A DNA stretch of 64,000 bases from Pseudomonas fluorescens (GTDB taxonomy: Bacteria > Pseudomonadota > Gammaproteobacteria > Pseudomonadales > Pseudomonadaceae): assembly GCF_902497785.1 (NCBI RefSeq), contig NZ_CABVHK010000005.1, positions 62,001 to 126,000 on the forward strand. The letters run 5' to 3'. A model generated the notes under the pieces. It was not told the origin of the DNA and did not search any database. It saw only the letters and a program-made list of their open reading frames with translations. Below are positions 1-7,979 of the stretch, piece by piece. Both the position numbers and the translations under genes were made by a program. Position 1 is the stretch's first letter. Each line of letters starts with the position of its first letter.

Positions 1-1416
1 TTGCGCTTTCAGCCCGGTGACCACCTGCTGGTGGAGCAGGTCAGTGGTGAGTTGTTGCTGATTCCAGTGGCGGACCAGCACGCGGCCGCTGTTGCAATCG
101 AACGCGCCGACGCGGCGTTCAAGGCGATGTCCGGGGTGTCGGATCAGGCGATCAGCGCGTTCTTCGACCTGTTTGCCCAGCGTCTTGAAGATCAGGCGTG
201 CTGGGACTTGATCGAGGCGGCCAACCTCGCCGACATCGAGTGGGCACGGTCCCGTGGCCGCTCGACCACGCGGTTGCTCGCCGATGAACGCATGCGCCGC
301 GACATGATTGTCGGTCTGCGCGCCTGGCGCGACGCCCCGGCCACCCGCGGCAAAGTGGTCAGTTGCATCGAGCATGACGGTTGGAAAGTCGAGCAAGTGA
401 TTTCGCCGCTGGGCATTGTCGCCTTCGTTTTCGAAGGCCGGCCTAACGTCTTCGCCGACGCTGCGGGCGTATTGCGCACCGGCAACACTGCGGTGCTGCG
501 CATTGGCAGCGATGCCTTGGGCACCGCGCAAGCCATCGTCACACACGCGTTGAACCCGGCGTTGAGTGAGGCGGGATTGCCGGTGGGCGCCGTGTCGCTG
601 GTGGAAAGCGTCAACCACGCCGCCGGTTGGGCGATGTTCGCGGACCGACGCCTATCGCTGGCGGTGGCCCGTGGTTCGGGCCGCGCCGTCAGTCAGTTGG
701 GCAGCATCGCGCAACAGGCCGGCACCGCCGTCAGCCTGCACGGCACCGGTGGCGCCTGGCTGATCGCCGACAAGGACGCCGACGCCACGCGCTTTGCCGC
801 TGTGGTGCGCAATTCACTGGACCGCAAAGTCTGCAACACCCTGAACGTCTGCCTGATTCACCGTGATCGCGCCGCCGAACTGGTGCCGCTGTTTCTGCAC
901 GCCTTGCAACAGGCCGGCACCGCACGGGAAGAGGGCTGCAAATTGCACATCGTCGAGGGCAGTGAAAAGCATGTGCCCCACGAGTGGCGTAACGCGACGG
1001 TCGAAGTCTGCCGCGCCGACGGCTACCAGACTGAAGCCCGCGTCGAACCGCTGCCAGAGGATCAGCTGGGCCGCGAGTGGGAGTGGGAAGAAACCCCGGA
1101 AGTCAGCCTGATGATCGTTGACGATCTGGACAGCGCCATCACCTTGTTCAATCGCTACAGCCCGCAGTTCACCGTATCGCTGATCAGTGAAGCAGCCGAA
1201 GCGCATGAGCGTTTGTACAACGCGGTTAACGCGCCTTTTGTTGGCAACGGGATCACCCGCTGGGTCGATGGACAATACGCGCTGAACAAGCCGGAACTGG
1301 GTCTTTCGAACTGGGAGAGCGGTCGCCTGTTCGCCCGCAGCGCGATACTCTCCGGTGATGGCGTGTTCACCATTCGCAGCCGCATGACCCAGACCGATCT
1401 GTCGGTTAAACGTTAA
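1..1416 (+). CDS. ProA-like aldehyde dehydrogenase (glutamate-5-semialdehyde dehydrogenase paralogue)
   Basis: The product is about 471 residues and belongs to the gamma-glutamyl phosphate reductase branch of the aldehyde dehydrogenase superfamily. Supporting motifs are FEGRPNVFADAAGVLRTGN near residues 143-161, matching the ProA EARPN region, and KVCNTLN with the probable catalytic cysteine at residue 278. The C-terminal third differs from classical ProA, so this is probably a paralogue acting on another acyl-phosphate or aldehyde substrate, and no proB lies next to it. The reading frame is open to the first base, where a TTG stands. The true start may therefore be upstream of the window, and the gene should be treated as possibly 5'-partial. 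A hairpin terminator and a REP doublet follow it. Confidence 0.7.
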   Translation: MRFQPGDHLLVEQVSGELLLIPVADQHAAAVAIERADAAFKAMSGVSDQAISAFFDLFAQRLEDQACWDLIEAANLADIEWARSRGRSTTRLLADERMRRDMIVGLRAWRDAPATRGKVVSCIEHDGWKVEQVISPLGIVAFVFEGRPNVFADAAGVLRTGNTAVLRIGSDALGTAQAIVTHALNPALSEAGLPVGAVSLVESVNHAAGWAMFADRRLSLAVARGSGRAVSQLGSIAQQAGTAVSLHGTGGAWLIADKDADATRFAAVVRNSLDRKVCNTLNVCLIHRDRAAELVPLFLHALQQAGTAREEGCKLHIVEGSEKHVPHEWRNATVEVCRADGYQTEARVEPLPEDQLGREWEWEETPEVSLMIVDDLDSAITLFNRYSPQFTVSLISEAAEAHERLYNAVNAPFVGNGITRWVDGQYALNKPELGLSNWESGRLFARSAILSGDGVFTIRSRMTQTDLSVKR

Positions 1417-1445
1417 GCTACCTTTAAAGCTGACCGAAGCGGCCC

Positions 1446-1549
1446 GTAGGAGCTGCCGAAGGCTGCGATCTTTTGATCCTTGGCGGCCTCAAGATTGCCA
1501 AAGATCAAAAGATCGTCCGAACGCGGCCCCACCCTTCGGCAGCTCCTAC
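1446..1549. repeat. REP doublet (REPIN) 1
   Basis: GTAGGAGCTGCCGAAGGCTG is followed by GCGATCTTTTGATC. About 50 bases later come GATCAAAAGATC and the inverted arm CTTCGGCAGCTCCTAC. The two arms are inverted relative to each other, as in Pseudomonas REPINs. The same element recurs at eight other intergenic places in this window. Confidence 0.9.
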
Positions 1550-1586
1550 GGGCGACCGAAGACACGTGACATTCGAGGTAACATTG

Positions 1587-1625
1587 AACGCACGCCCCGA
1601 AATGCCCGGGCGTGCGTTTTGTGTT
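1587..1625 (+). terminator. Rho-independent terminator after the ProA-like gene
   Basis: The stem ACGCACGCCC pairs with GGGCGTGCGT and is followed by TTTGTGTTT, which fits an intrinsic terminator on the plus strand. It lies downstream of the REP doublet and separates the ProA-like gene from the HTH regulator. Confidence 0.7.
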
Positions 1626-1683
1626 TCAGCTCTGCGTTTTTCTCAACCTGCGGTACGCATGATCATTTTCGACTATCATTTAC

Positions 1684-1699
1684 TGGTCAAATATGACCA
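1684..1699. promoter_or_regulatory. Palindromic operator copy 1 upstream of the HTH gene
   Basis: TGGTCAAATATGACCA has GGTCA/TGACC inverted arms around a four-base AATA centre. A second copy begins 41 bases downstream, about four helical turns, so both would present the same face to a dimeric repressor. The HTH protein encoded just downstream is the obvious candidate ligand, by inference. Confidence 0.7.
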
Positions 1700-1724
1700 A
1701 TTATCTAGTAGTTGTCTGAATAGC

Positions 1725-1740
1725 GGGTCAAATATGACCA
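1725..1740. promoter_or_regulatory. Palindromic operator copy 2 upstream of the HTH gene
   Basis: GGGTCAAATATGACCA repeats the arms and centre of the first operator and ends 20 bases before the preferred ATG at 1761. Its internal ATG is an in-frame alternative start, but the Shine-Dalgarno evidence favours 1761. Confidence 0.7.
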
Positions 1741-1760
1741 GTAACAGGTTGGAGAAAGCC

Positions 1761-2057
1761 ATGTCGCTCATGCATTTTTTATACTCGCCTGGGGAAATCG
1801 CACGCGCACTGGGAAAGAACGCCGAATCATTACGGTTATCCAGAAACCTTTCTCGCAAAACCCTGGCTGAGCAATCCGGCGTGTCTGAATCCTCCATCAA
1901 ACGCTTCGAGCATTCAGGCTCGATTTCTCTGGAATCCATGATTCTTCTGGCGACGGCACTCGATGAACTCACCCCGGTGATGAATCTTTTCAAGCCGTCA
2001 CATCCAGGCTCAATCGATGAGCTGAAAAACCTCAAGCGCAAACGAGGCACCCGATGA
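1761..2057 (+). CDS. HTH (XRE/Cro-type) DNA-binding regulator, HipB-like
   Basis: This 98-residue protein contains a helix-turn-helix near residues 25-70. The segment LSRKTLAEQSGVSESSIKRF is a typical XRE recognition unit, and a basic tail ends in KRKRGTR. GGAGA stands five bases before the ATG at 1761, which decides this start over the upstream ATG at 1734. Two perfect-armed operators lie directly upstream, so autorepression is likely. Small regulators of this type often precede hipA-like toxin genes with an ATGA overlap. Here an ATGA overlap exists at 2054, but the following frame stops after 15 codons, so no intact partner is present. The function is inferred from fold and context. Confidence 0.75.
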   Translation: MSLMHFLYSPGEIARALGKNAESLRLSRNLSRKTLAEQSGVSESSIKRFEHSGSISLESMILLATALDELTPVMNLFKPSHPGSIDELKNLKRKRGTR

Positions 2058-2262
2058 ATCCGCCCGTCCCCAGGTTCAAGCCTACTGAATCGCTCAGCTG
2101 ACCAGTGCACTGACGAAAAGCGCGGTCGAGGTTGAGAAGATGGCGAGGCTGATGATCTTCAATGCGGTGGCTGCGCTCGATGCTTTGAAAATCCCCAAGT
2201 CCGCAGGCGAGGCCATTCACCGCGTGCTCAGTGATACACGGGTGCGTTTCGAAGATAGCTGA
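2054..2262 (+). pseudogene. Small ORF overlapping the HTH gene, apparently frameshifted
   Basis: An ATG at 2054 overlaps the HTH stop codon in an ATGA arrangement, but the frame terminates at 2099-2101 after MNPPVPRFKPTESLS. Another frame is open from 2089 to the TGA at 2260-2262 and encodes a plausible helical segment containing KSAVEVEKMARLMIF and LDALKIPKSAGEAIHRVL. One missing base near 2086-2090 would join the two parts into a protein of about 70 residues. I do not recognise the family. It may instead be a genuine short gene starting at the ATG at 2140. It is listed as a probable broken partner of the HTH gene. Confidence 0.35.
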
Positions 2263-2421
2263 ACGCAAGGTCGTGCTGACAGTGGCAACCACTGTGACCA
2301 TTACACCCAGTGAAATGCTGGATTGTAAAAGCTGGGCATTCCGCAGATTGCGGGAGGGGTGGAACATGGCGCCGTCGACGCGATTACCGGGTCGAACCCT
2401 CATCACCCTGTGGAGTACGTC

Positions 2422-3051
2422 ATGTCTCAGCACGCGATCAAACTGTACCGTCACCCGCTGTCCGGCCATGCCCATCGGGTCGAGCTGATGCTGTCCCTGC
2501 TGGGGCTGCCCACCGAACTGGTGTTTGTCGATCTGATGAAAGGGGCGCACAAAACTCCTGAATTTCTCGCCCTCAACAGCTTTGGTCAGGTTCCGGTCAT
2601 TGATGACAACGGCACGGTGCTGGCGGACTCGAATGCGATTCTGGCGTACCTGGCCGCCAAGTATGGCAACGGCCAATGGCTGCCGACCGATCCGGTTGCG
2701 CTGGCACGGGTGCAGCGCTGGCTGTCGGTGGCGGCGGGTCAGATCAATTCGGGGCCGGCCACCGCGCGGTTGATCACGGTGTTTGGCGCCGGTTACGACG
2801 CCGATGAGGCGATCAAGCGTTCCCATGAGTTGCTGCAGGTCATTGAACAGCAGCTGAGCCAGAGCGCGTTTCTGGCCGGTGAGGCACCGACCATCGCTGA
2901 CGTCGCGGCGTACACCTATGTTGCCCATGCACCGGAAGGCAATGTGTCCCTGGCCGACTATCCTAAGGTCCGCGCCTGGCTTGCCAGCATCGAAGCGCTG
3001 CCGCGTTTCGTCGGTATGCAACGCACCGCGACAGGCCTGCAACAGGCTTGA
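2422..3051 (+). CDS. Glutathione S-transferase family protein
   Basis: The 209-residue product has the two-domain GST layout. The N-terminal thioredoxin-like half carries [17 protein letters not shown], the cis-proline segment FGQVPVIDD and the [10 protein letters not shown] glutathione-contact region. The helical C-terminal half contains the [12 protein letters not shown] motif. The ATG at 2422 follows TGGAG with suitable spacing, and upstream in-frame starts lack family sequence. It probably conjugates or reduces electrophilic compounds in the cytoplasm; the substrate is unknown. Two LysR regulator genes and a fusion flavin reductase follow on the same strand, which suggests a stress or xenobiotic response locus. 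Confidence 0.88.
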   Translation: MSQHAIKLYRHPLSGHAHRVELMLSLLGLPTELVFVDLMKGAHKTPEFLALNSFGQVPVIDDNGTVLADSNAILAYLAAKYGNGQWLPTDPVALARVQRWLSVAAGQINSGPATARLITVFGAGYDADEAIKRSHELLQVIEQQLSQSAFLAGEAPTIADVAAYTYVAHAPEGNVSLADYPKVRAWLASIEALPRFVGMQRTATGLQQA

Positions 3052-3180
3052 TTGAAACCCCTGAAGCTTATCGGGCATTGGCCCGATGAGCGCAGGGCGA
3101 CAATACTGTGCGAGGACTTCGGTGCGCATCCTCGCCGCGCCGGGAGTCGTCGAGGTTCTTTGATCATCACAGGGGCGTCC

Positions 3181-4101
3181 ATGGATCGCTTTCAAGAAAT
3201 GCTGATCTTTCTGGCCGTGGCCGAGGAAGAAGGGTTTGCCGCCGCGGCCCGGCGCCTGAACATTTCGCCTCCCAGTGTGACCCGCGCCATCGCCGCGATG
3301 GAAGAGCGGATCGGTACGCAACTGTTGTCACGCACCACCCGCAGCTTGCACCTCAGCGAAGCGGGGCAACGCTATCTCGAGGATTGCCGGCGAATTCTCG
3401 GTGAAGTCGAAGAGGCGGAAGAAGCGGCCGCCGGCAGCTATTCCATACCGTGCGGGCATTTGACGGTAACGGCGTCGGTGCTGTTCGGCGAGTTGTTCGT
3501 GGCGCCAATCCTGGTCGACTATCTGGACCGCTTTCCCTCGGTGTACCTCAACGCTTTGCTGGTCGATCGGGTGGTGAACATGGCCGACGAAGGCATCGAT
3601 GTGGCGATCCGCATCGGTCATCTGCACGAGAGCGGTCTGCACGGCATCAAGGTCGGCGAGGTGCGTCAGGTCATCTGTGGCGCACCGGCGTACTTCGAGC
3701 GGCACGGCAGGCCGCAACATCCGGCGGAGTTGAGCGACGCCAACATCGTCATGTCGTCGGCCAGCCATCTGCTCAGCGATTGGCAGTTTGTGCACGACGG
3801 CAACGCGCTGGGTTTTCGCTATGACCCACGCCTGGTCGTGACGTCGAACGCCGCCGCAATCAACATTGCGTGCCTGGGCTGGGGGATAACGCGCGTGCTG
3901 TCTTACCAGGTCGCCGGCCACGTCGAAGCGGGTGAGCTGGAAGTGGTCCTCCAAGCGTTCGAGCCGCCCGCGCTGCCCATCCAGGTGGTGTACCCGAAGA
4001 GCAACCGGGTGCCGGCCAAGGTCCGGACATTTGTCGATTTCCTCAGCGAGCGGCTGGCCATGGACCCCGCACTCAAAGCTGTCGTCAAGGCCCGGTCCTG
4101 A
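3181..4101 (+). CDS. LysR-family transcriptional regulator, first of an overlapping pair
   Basis: The 306-residue protein starts with a winged HTH over residues 1-60, with the motif AAARRLNISPPSVTRAIAAM. The effector-binding domain has the usual IDVAIRIGHL segment near the middle. The ATG at 3181 is chosen because homology starts at MDRFQEM; upstream codons in the open frame read as non-family sequence. Its stop shares bases with the next start (TGATG at 4098-4102), so the two LysR genes are probably translationally coupled. Targets may include the flanking GST gene and the downstream fusion reductase, by inference. Confidence 0.88.
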   Translation: MDRFQEMLIFLAVAEEEGFAAAARRLNISPPSVTRAIAAMEERIGTQLLSRTTRSLHLSEAGQRYLEDCRRILGEVEEAEEAAAGSYSIPCGHLTVTASVLFGELFVAPILVDYLDRFPSVYLNALLVDRVVNMADEGIDVAIRIGHLHESGLHGIKVGEVRQVICGAPAYFERHGRPQHPAELSDANIVMSSASHLLSDWQFVHDGNALGFRYDPRLVVTSNAAAINIACLGWGITRVLSYQVAGHVEAGELEVVLQAFEPPALPIQVVYPKSNRVPAKVRTFVDFLSERLAMDPALKAVVKARS

Positions 4102-5012
4102 TGGACCGCTACCACGAAATGCTGATGTTCGAAGCGCTGTCGGAGCGCCCGAGCCTCGCGTCGGCAGCCCGGCGCCTGAATGTCTCGGGCCCCACGGTGA
4201 TCCGTGCCATCGCCCGACTGGAAGCACGCCTGGGCGTGCCCTTGTTGCTGCGCAGCACCCGCGGCGTGGCGTTGACCGACGCGGGCGCGGGGTTCATGGC
4301 TGACTGTACGCGCATCCTGCGGGCGGTCGATGAGGCCGAGGCGTCGGCCAAGGGCCTGCATGTCCAGGCCCGGGGCAACTTGTCGGTCGCAATGCCGCTG
4401 CTTTTCAGTCGCTACGTCATGACGCCCTTGTTGACGCATTACCTGGACCTGTATCCCGACGTCAGGCTGTTCGCGCAATACCATGACCGCCTTCCAAACC
4501 TGAATGAGGAGGGCATCGATGTGGCGGTGCTGGTGGGCGACTTGCCCAGCTCGTCGTTGATCGCCCGCCCCGTGGGGCACGTGCGCTACATCGTCTGCGG
4601 CAGTCCCGGCTACCTTGCCCGCCACGGTGAGCCCTGCGCGCTGGAGGATTTGAAAGGTCATCGGCTGGTCGCTACCCAAGCGAATCGGGACAAGGTCCAG
4701 TGGGATTTTCAACAACATGGAGAATTGCGCAGCATCAAGGTGCGTTCACGGCTCAGCTGCGCCACGGTTCAGGCGGCCATCGATGCGACGGCCCACGGTT
4801 CGGGTTTGACCCGCTGCCTGAGTTATCCGTTGTACGGTTACCTGGACAGCGGGCGGCTGCGTCGGATCTTGCAGCCCTACGAGGTGCCGGCGCTGCCGGT
4901 ACACGTGGTGTATCGCGAAGGGCGCAAGGCGTCGATGCGCGTGCGCAGCTTTGTCGATTTCATCGTCGATGCGCTGCGCGAGCACCCGGCATTGCGGCTG
5001 GACGCGCCGTGA
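4101..5012 (+). CDS. LysR-family transcriptional regulator, second of an overlapping pair
   Basis: The 303-residue product aligns with its upstream neighbour from the first residues (MDRYHEML against MDRFQEML) to the C-terminus, where VRSFVDFI matches VRTFVDFL. It has the HTH motif SAARRLNVSGPTVIRAIARL and an effector domain containing IDVAVLVGDL. The pair looks like a tandem duplication that diverged. The start codon overlaps the previous stop. The downstream reductase gene is on the same strand after about 120 bases, so it could be a direct target. Confidence 0.88.
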   Translation: MDRYHEMLMFEALSERPSLASAARRLNVSGPTVIRAIARLEARLGVPLLLRSTRGVALTDAGAGFMADCTRILRAVDEAEASAKGLHVQARGNLSVAMPLLFSRYVMTPLLTHYLDLYPDVRLFAQYHDRLPNLNEEGIDVAVLVGDLPSSSLIARPVGHVRYIVCGSPGYLARHGEPCALEDLKGHRLVATQANRDKVQWDFQQHGELRSIKVRSRLSCATVQAAIDATAHGSGLTRCLSYPLYGYLDSGRLRRILQPYEVPALPVHVVYREGRKASMRVRSFVDFIVDALREHPALRLDAP

Positions 5013-5131
5013 AGCAATGCTCGGCATTTCATCGGGTGAAACGCTGGATTGTGTTTTCTGGTCATTCTCTCGTCGGCCGTTACAACCGAGGATGAGCGCC
5101 ACGTCGATATTCGGACAACGCAGAGGTTGTC

Positions 5132-7201
5132 ATGAATCAATCAGAAGAACCGGGTGTATCGCCCTGGCACGCGGGCGAACGGCAGTTGCAGGAAACCGTT
5201 GGCGTAGCCGAGCGCATGGAGGTGTTCGGGCGCAAGGTGGTGCGCGATTACCTTCCCGACCAGCATCGACTGTTCTACGAGCAGTTGCCGTATCTGCTGT
5301 TGGGGGTCGTCGATGACCACGGTGTGCCGTGGGCGACGCTGATCGAGGGCCCGCCCGGTTTTGTCCATTCCCCCGATCCCCGGACATTGCAACTGGAGCG
5401 CCTGCCCGCCGAGGGCGATCCTGCCAGGGAGGCGTTCAGGGAAGGGGCGCCGGTAGGGTTGCTGGGGATCGACCTGAAAACCCGCCGTCGCAACCGAATG
5501 AATGGCCACCTGCATGCCGTCTCGAGCGGCTTTTCTATTTCCGTCGAACACGCCTTTGGAAATTGCCCCCAGTACATTCAGTTGCGCGCGCTCGATCCTG
5601 TTTCGGTGGGCGGCACGTCGTCGACCGTGGCCGTCGAACGTTTGACCGATCTCGACGAGGCTGCACGAGCCGTGATTGGCGCCGCCGATACGTTCTTCAT
5701 TGCCAGCTACGTCGACCCCGACAACAACCCGGCCCAACGTGCGGTGGATGTTTCGCACCGTGGCGGTAACCGTGGCTTTGTCCGGGTCGAAGGCAACGTG
5801 CTGACCATTCCGGACTTCGCCGGTAACCTGCATTTCAATACCTTGGGCAATCTGTTGCTCAACCCGCGGGCGGGCCTGCTGTTCGTGGATTTCGCTTCGG
5901 GCGATCTGTTGCAGGTCGCCGGGCGCACCGAGATTATTCTCGACGGGCCGCAAATCGCTGCGTTCCAGGGCGCCGAACGGCTGTGGAAGTTGACCGTGGA
6001 GCAGGTCGTCCGGCGCGCCGCCGTGCTGTCCGTGCGGTGGCAGTTCGAAGGGTTTTCGCCCAACAGTCTGTTGACCGGCAGCTGGCAGCAGGCCGAGGGT
6101 CGCCTGCAGGCTGATGCACTGCGCGATCAATGGCGGCCACTGCGGGTCGCGCGCATCGTTGAAGAAAGCCAGAGCATTCGTTCTTTCTACCTGGAGCCTG
6201 CCGATGGCGCGGGTTTGCCACGTTTCGAGGCGGGGCAGCATCTGCCGGTGCGCTTCTGTTTGAGCGAGGGCGATGCGCCGTTAGTGCGCACTTACAGCCT
6301 GTCGAGCGCGCCTTCGGATGATTTCATGCGCATCAGCGTCAAGCGCGACGGACGCGTTTCGACGCATTTGCACGAGCGCATCCGAGAGGGTGATTTGATC
6401 GAGGCGCGGGCGCCGCAGGGACGCTTCACGGTGAACCCGGACGAGCGCCGGCCACTGGTGCTGCTGGCGGCGGGCGTCGGGGTGACGCCGTTGCTGTCGA
6501 TGTTGCGCGAGGTAATCTACGAAGGTGAACGTATCCGGCGCACACGGCCGACCTGGTTTATTCAGAGTGCCCGCAGCCTGGCCGATCTGGGCTTTCGTGA
6601 CGAGTTATATGAACTGGCCAGCCGCGCCAAGGACTCGGTGCGGGCCCTGCGTCTGCTCAGTCAACCAGAGGAGCACGCCCGTGAAGGCGAAGATTTCGAG
6701 TTGGCGGGGCGAGTCGACGTGCAGCTGCTCAAGGGCTTGTTGCCGCTGGATGACTACGATTTTTACCTGTGCGGCCCCGGGGCGTTCACCCAGGCTTTGT
6801 ACGATGGCTTGCGCGCCTTGCGCATCGGTGATGACCGGATTCATGCGGAAACATTCGGCCCCTCGACGCTGGCCCGTTTACGCGACGAATTGACCCCGGC
6901 CCGTGAGCAAGTGCCCGCCGCGCAGATCCCGGTGAAGGTGGTGTTCGCCGCCTCGGCCAAGGAAGCCCGCTGGGAACCCGGCGGCGCCAGTTTGCTGGAA
7001 CTGGCGGAAAGCCGTGGCTTGAATCCGGATTTCAGTTGCCGGGGCGGTTCGTGCGGTACGTGCCGCACGCGGCTGGTCAGCGGGCAGGTGCATTACCTGA
7101 ACATGCCCGCCGAGTTGCCGGCGCAAGGGGAAGTGCTGATTTGCTGCGCGGTGCCGGCTCAAAGTGCCGAGGGCGATGGGCCGTTGGTGCTGGACCTCTA
7201 G
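5132..7201 (+). CDS. Three-module flavin reductase: PNPOx-like, ferredoxin reductase and 2Fe-2S domains
   Basis: This 689-residue protein fuses distinct modules. Residues about 40-300 are pyridoxamine-phosphate-oxidase-like, with FMN-binding split-barrel features. Residues about 330-590 form an FNR-type reductase, with the FAD motif RTYSLSS near 386 and the nicotinamide-site motif LLAAGVGVTPLLSML near 440. Residues about 600-689 form a plant-type 2Fe-2S ferredoxin, with CRGGSCGTC near 635 and a final cysteine in VLICCAVP. The likely role is electron transfer from NAD(P)H through FAD and the cluster to the N-terminal module or a partner. The substrate is unknown. The ATG at 5132 follows GAGGTTGTC. 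Confidence 0.82.
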   Translation: MNQSEEPGVSPWHAGERQLQETVGVAERMEVFGRKVVRDYLPDQHRLFYEQLPYLLLGVVDDHGVPWATLIEGPPGFVHSPDPRTLQLERLPAEGDPAREAFREGAPVGLLGIDLKTRRRNRMNGHLHAVSSGFSISVEHAFGNCPQYIQLRALDPVSVGGTSSTVAVERLTDLDEAARAVIGAADTFFIASYVDPDNNPAQRAVDVSHRGGNRGFVRVEGNVLTIPDFAGNLHFNTLGNLLLNPRAGLLFVDFASGDLLQVAGRTEIILDGPQIAAFQGAERLWKLTVEQVVRRAAVLSVRWQFEGFSPNSLLTGSWQQAEGRLQADALRDQWRPLRVARIVEESQSIRSFYLEPADGAGLPRFEAGQHLPVRFCLSEGDAPLVRTYSLSSAPSDDFMRISVKRDGRVSTHLHERIREGDLIEARAPQGRFTVNPDERRPLVLLAAGVGVTPLLSMLREVIYEGERIRRTRPTWFIQSARSLADLGFRDELYELASRAKDSVRALRLLSQPEEHAREGEDFELAGRVDVQLLKGLLPLDDYDFYLCGPGAFTQALYDGLRALRIGDDRIHAETFGPSTLARLRDELTPAREQVPAAQIPVKVVFAASAKEARWEPGGASLLELAESRGLNPDFSCRGGSCGTCRTRLVSGQVHYLNMPAELPAQGEVLICCAVPAQSAEGDGPLVLDL

Positions 7202-7225
7202 CGCCGCACCGTTCACGCGGCGACT

Positions 7226-7528
7226 TCAGTCATCCACTGACTGGCACACGCCATTGGGCGCTTTGCCGGTAGAGGACACGGCCACCGAGTCGTCATCGGC
7301 GAGGACGATCGAAAGCGTGATGCCGGACCCCTTGGCTTCGAAGCGGCGATCATTGATGGCTTTGGTTTCGGCTTCCTTGCTGTTGATCAGCACCGGCCCA
7401 TCCTGATCCGCCTGGACTAGAAATTTGCCGGGGCATTCCACCGCGAATGACGGAACCCCCTCGACGCTGTTCGCCTGAGCAGCACTTGTCACCATCAGCA
7501 ACAGCATTAACTTCAGATTGATTTTCAT
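7226..7528 (-). CDS. Small secreted hypothetical protein
   Basis: The 100-residue product begins with a clear signal peptide, MKINLKLMLLLMVTSAAQA, with probable cleavage before NSVEG. The mature part is about 80 residues and holds two cysteines, C32 and C95, that could form a disulfide in the periplasm. I recognise no domain. It is convergent with the fusion reductase gene, with only 24 bases between their stop codons. Confidence 0.65.
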   Translation of the reverse strand: MKINLKLMLLLMVTSAAQANSVEGVPSFAVECPGKFLVQADQDGPVLINSKEAETKAINDRRFEAKGSGITLSIVLADDDSVAVSSTGKAPNGVCQSVDD

Positions 7529-7599
7529 CGCAAGCCTCCAGAGACCAACTGCGGATAGGCTAACGATAGCTGTGTTTTTTTTACCCGTGCGACAAACAA

Positions 7600-7632
7600 A
7601 AAAAAGCCCCGCTCGTCAGTCGAGCGGGGCCT
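7600..7632 (-). terminator. Strong hairpin terminator for the 7650-7979 gene
   Basis: GCCCCGCTCG pairs with CGAGCGGGGC around a five-base loop. On the minus strand the stem is followed by a run of T residues, placing an intrinsic terminator 20 bases beyond the stop codon at 7650. Confidence 0.85.
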
Positions 7633-7649
7633 TTCTTGCAGTGGAATTA

Positions 7650-7979
7650 TCAGTAGAACCGGTCAATCACCCGAACTTCATTCTGGTTCTGCAACGAGGC
7701 CCAGGCCTGTTTCAGCGTTTGCAGAACATTACCGATGAAGTCCTTGTCGGCCGCGGCTTTCTTGCCGACATAGCCTTGGCCGCGACGGTACATCTTCATT
7801 CGGGCCAGCAGGTTCTGGTTGTTCTGGTCGAACTCGGCTTCATGGGCATGCGGCGACAGGCAGTCGATATGCACCTGGCCCGACTTGCTGATCCACAGAA
7901 TATGGCTGTCGTGGCTGTCTTTCTGTGCCGCGAACATGCGAGCCAGTTCATCGATGGTGGGTTGATTGTTCAGATTCAT
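7650..7979 (-). CDS. Conserved hypothetical protein, cytoplasmic
   Basis: The 109-residue protein has no signal peptide or membrane segment. It is rich in polar residues, with a stretch LLARMKMYRRGQGYVGKKAA and a helical C-terminal part containing VLQTLKQAW. I do not recognise a named family. It ends before a strong terminator and appears monocistronic. Codon use is like that of the neighbours, so it is accepted as a real gene of unknown function. Confidence 0.6.
   Translation of the reverse strand: MNLNNQPTIDELARMFAAQKDSHDSHILWISKSGQVHIDCLSPHAHEAEFDQNNQNLLARMKMYRRGQGYVGKKAAADKDFIGNVLQTLKQAWASLQNQNEVRVIDRFY

Noticed and set aside
2054..2262. HipA-type kinase partner for the HipB-like HTH gene
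   Set aside because: No kinase-like sequence follows; only a short broken ORF is present, so a HipBA call is not justified.
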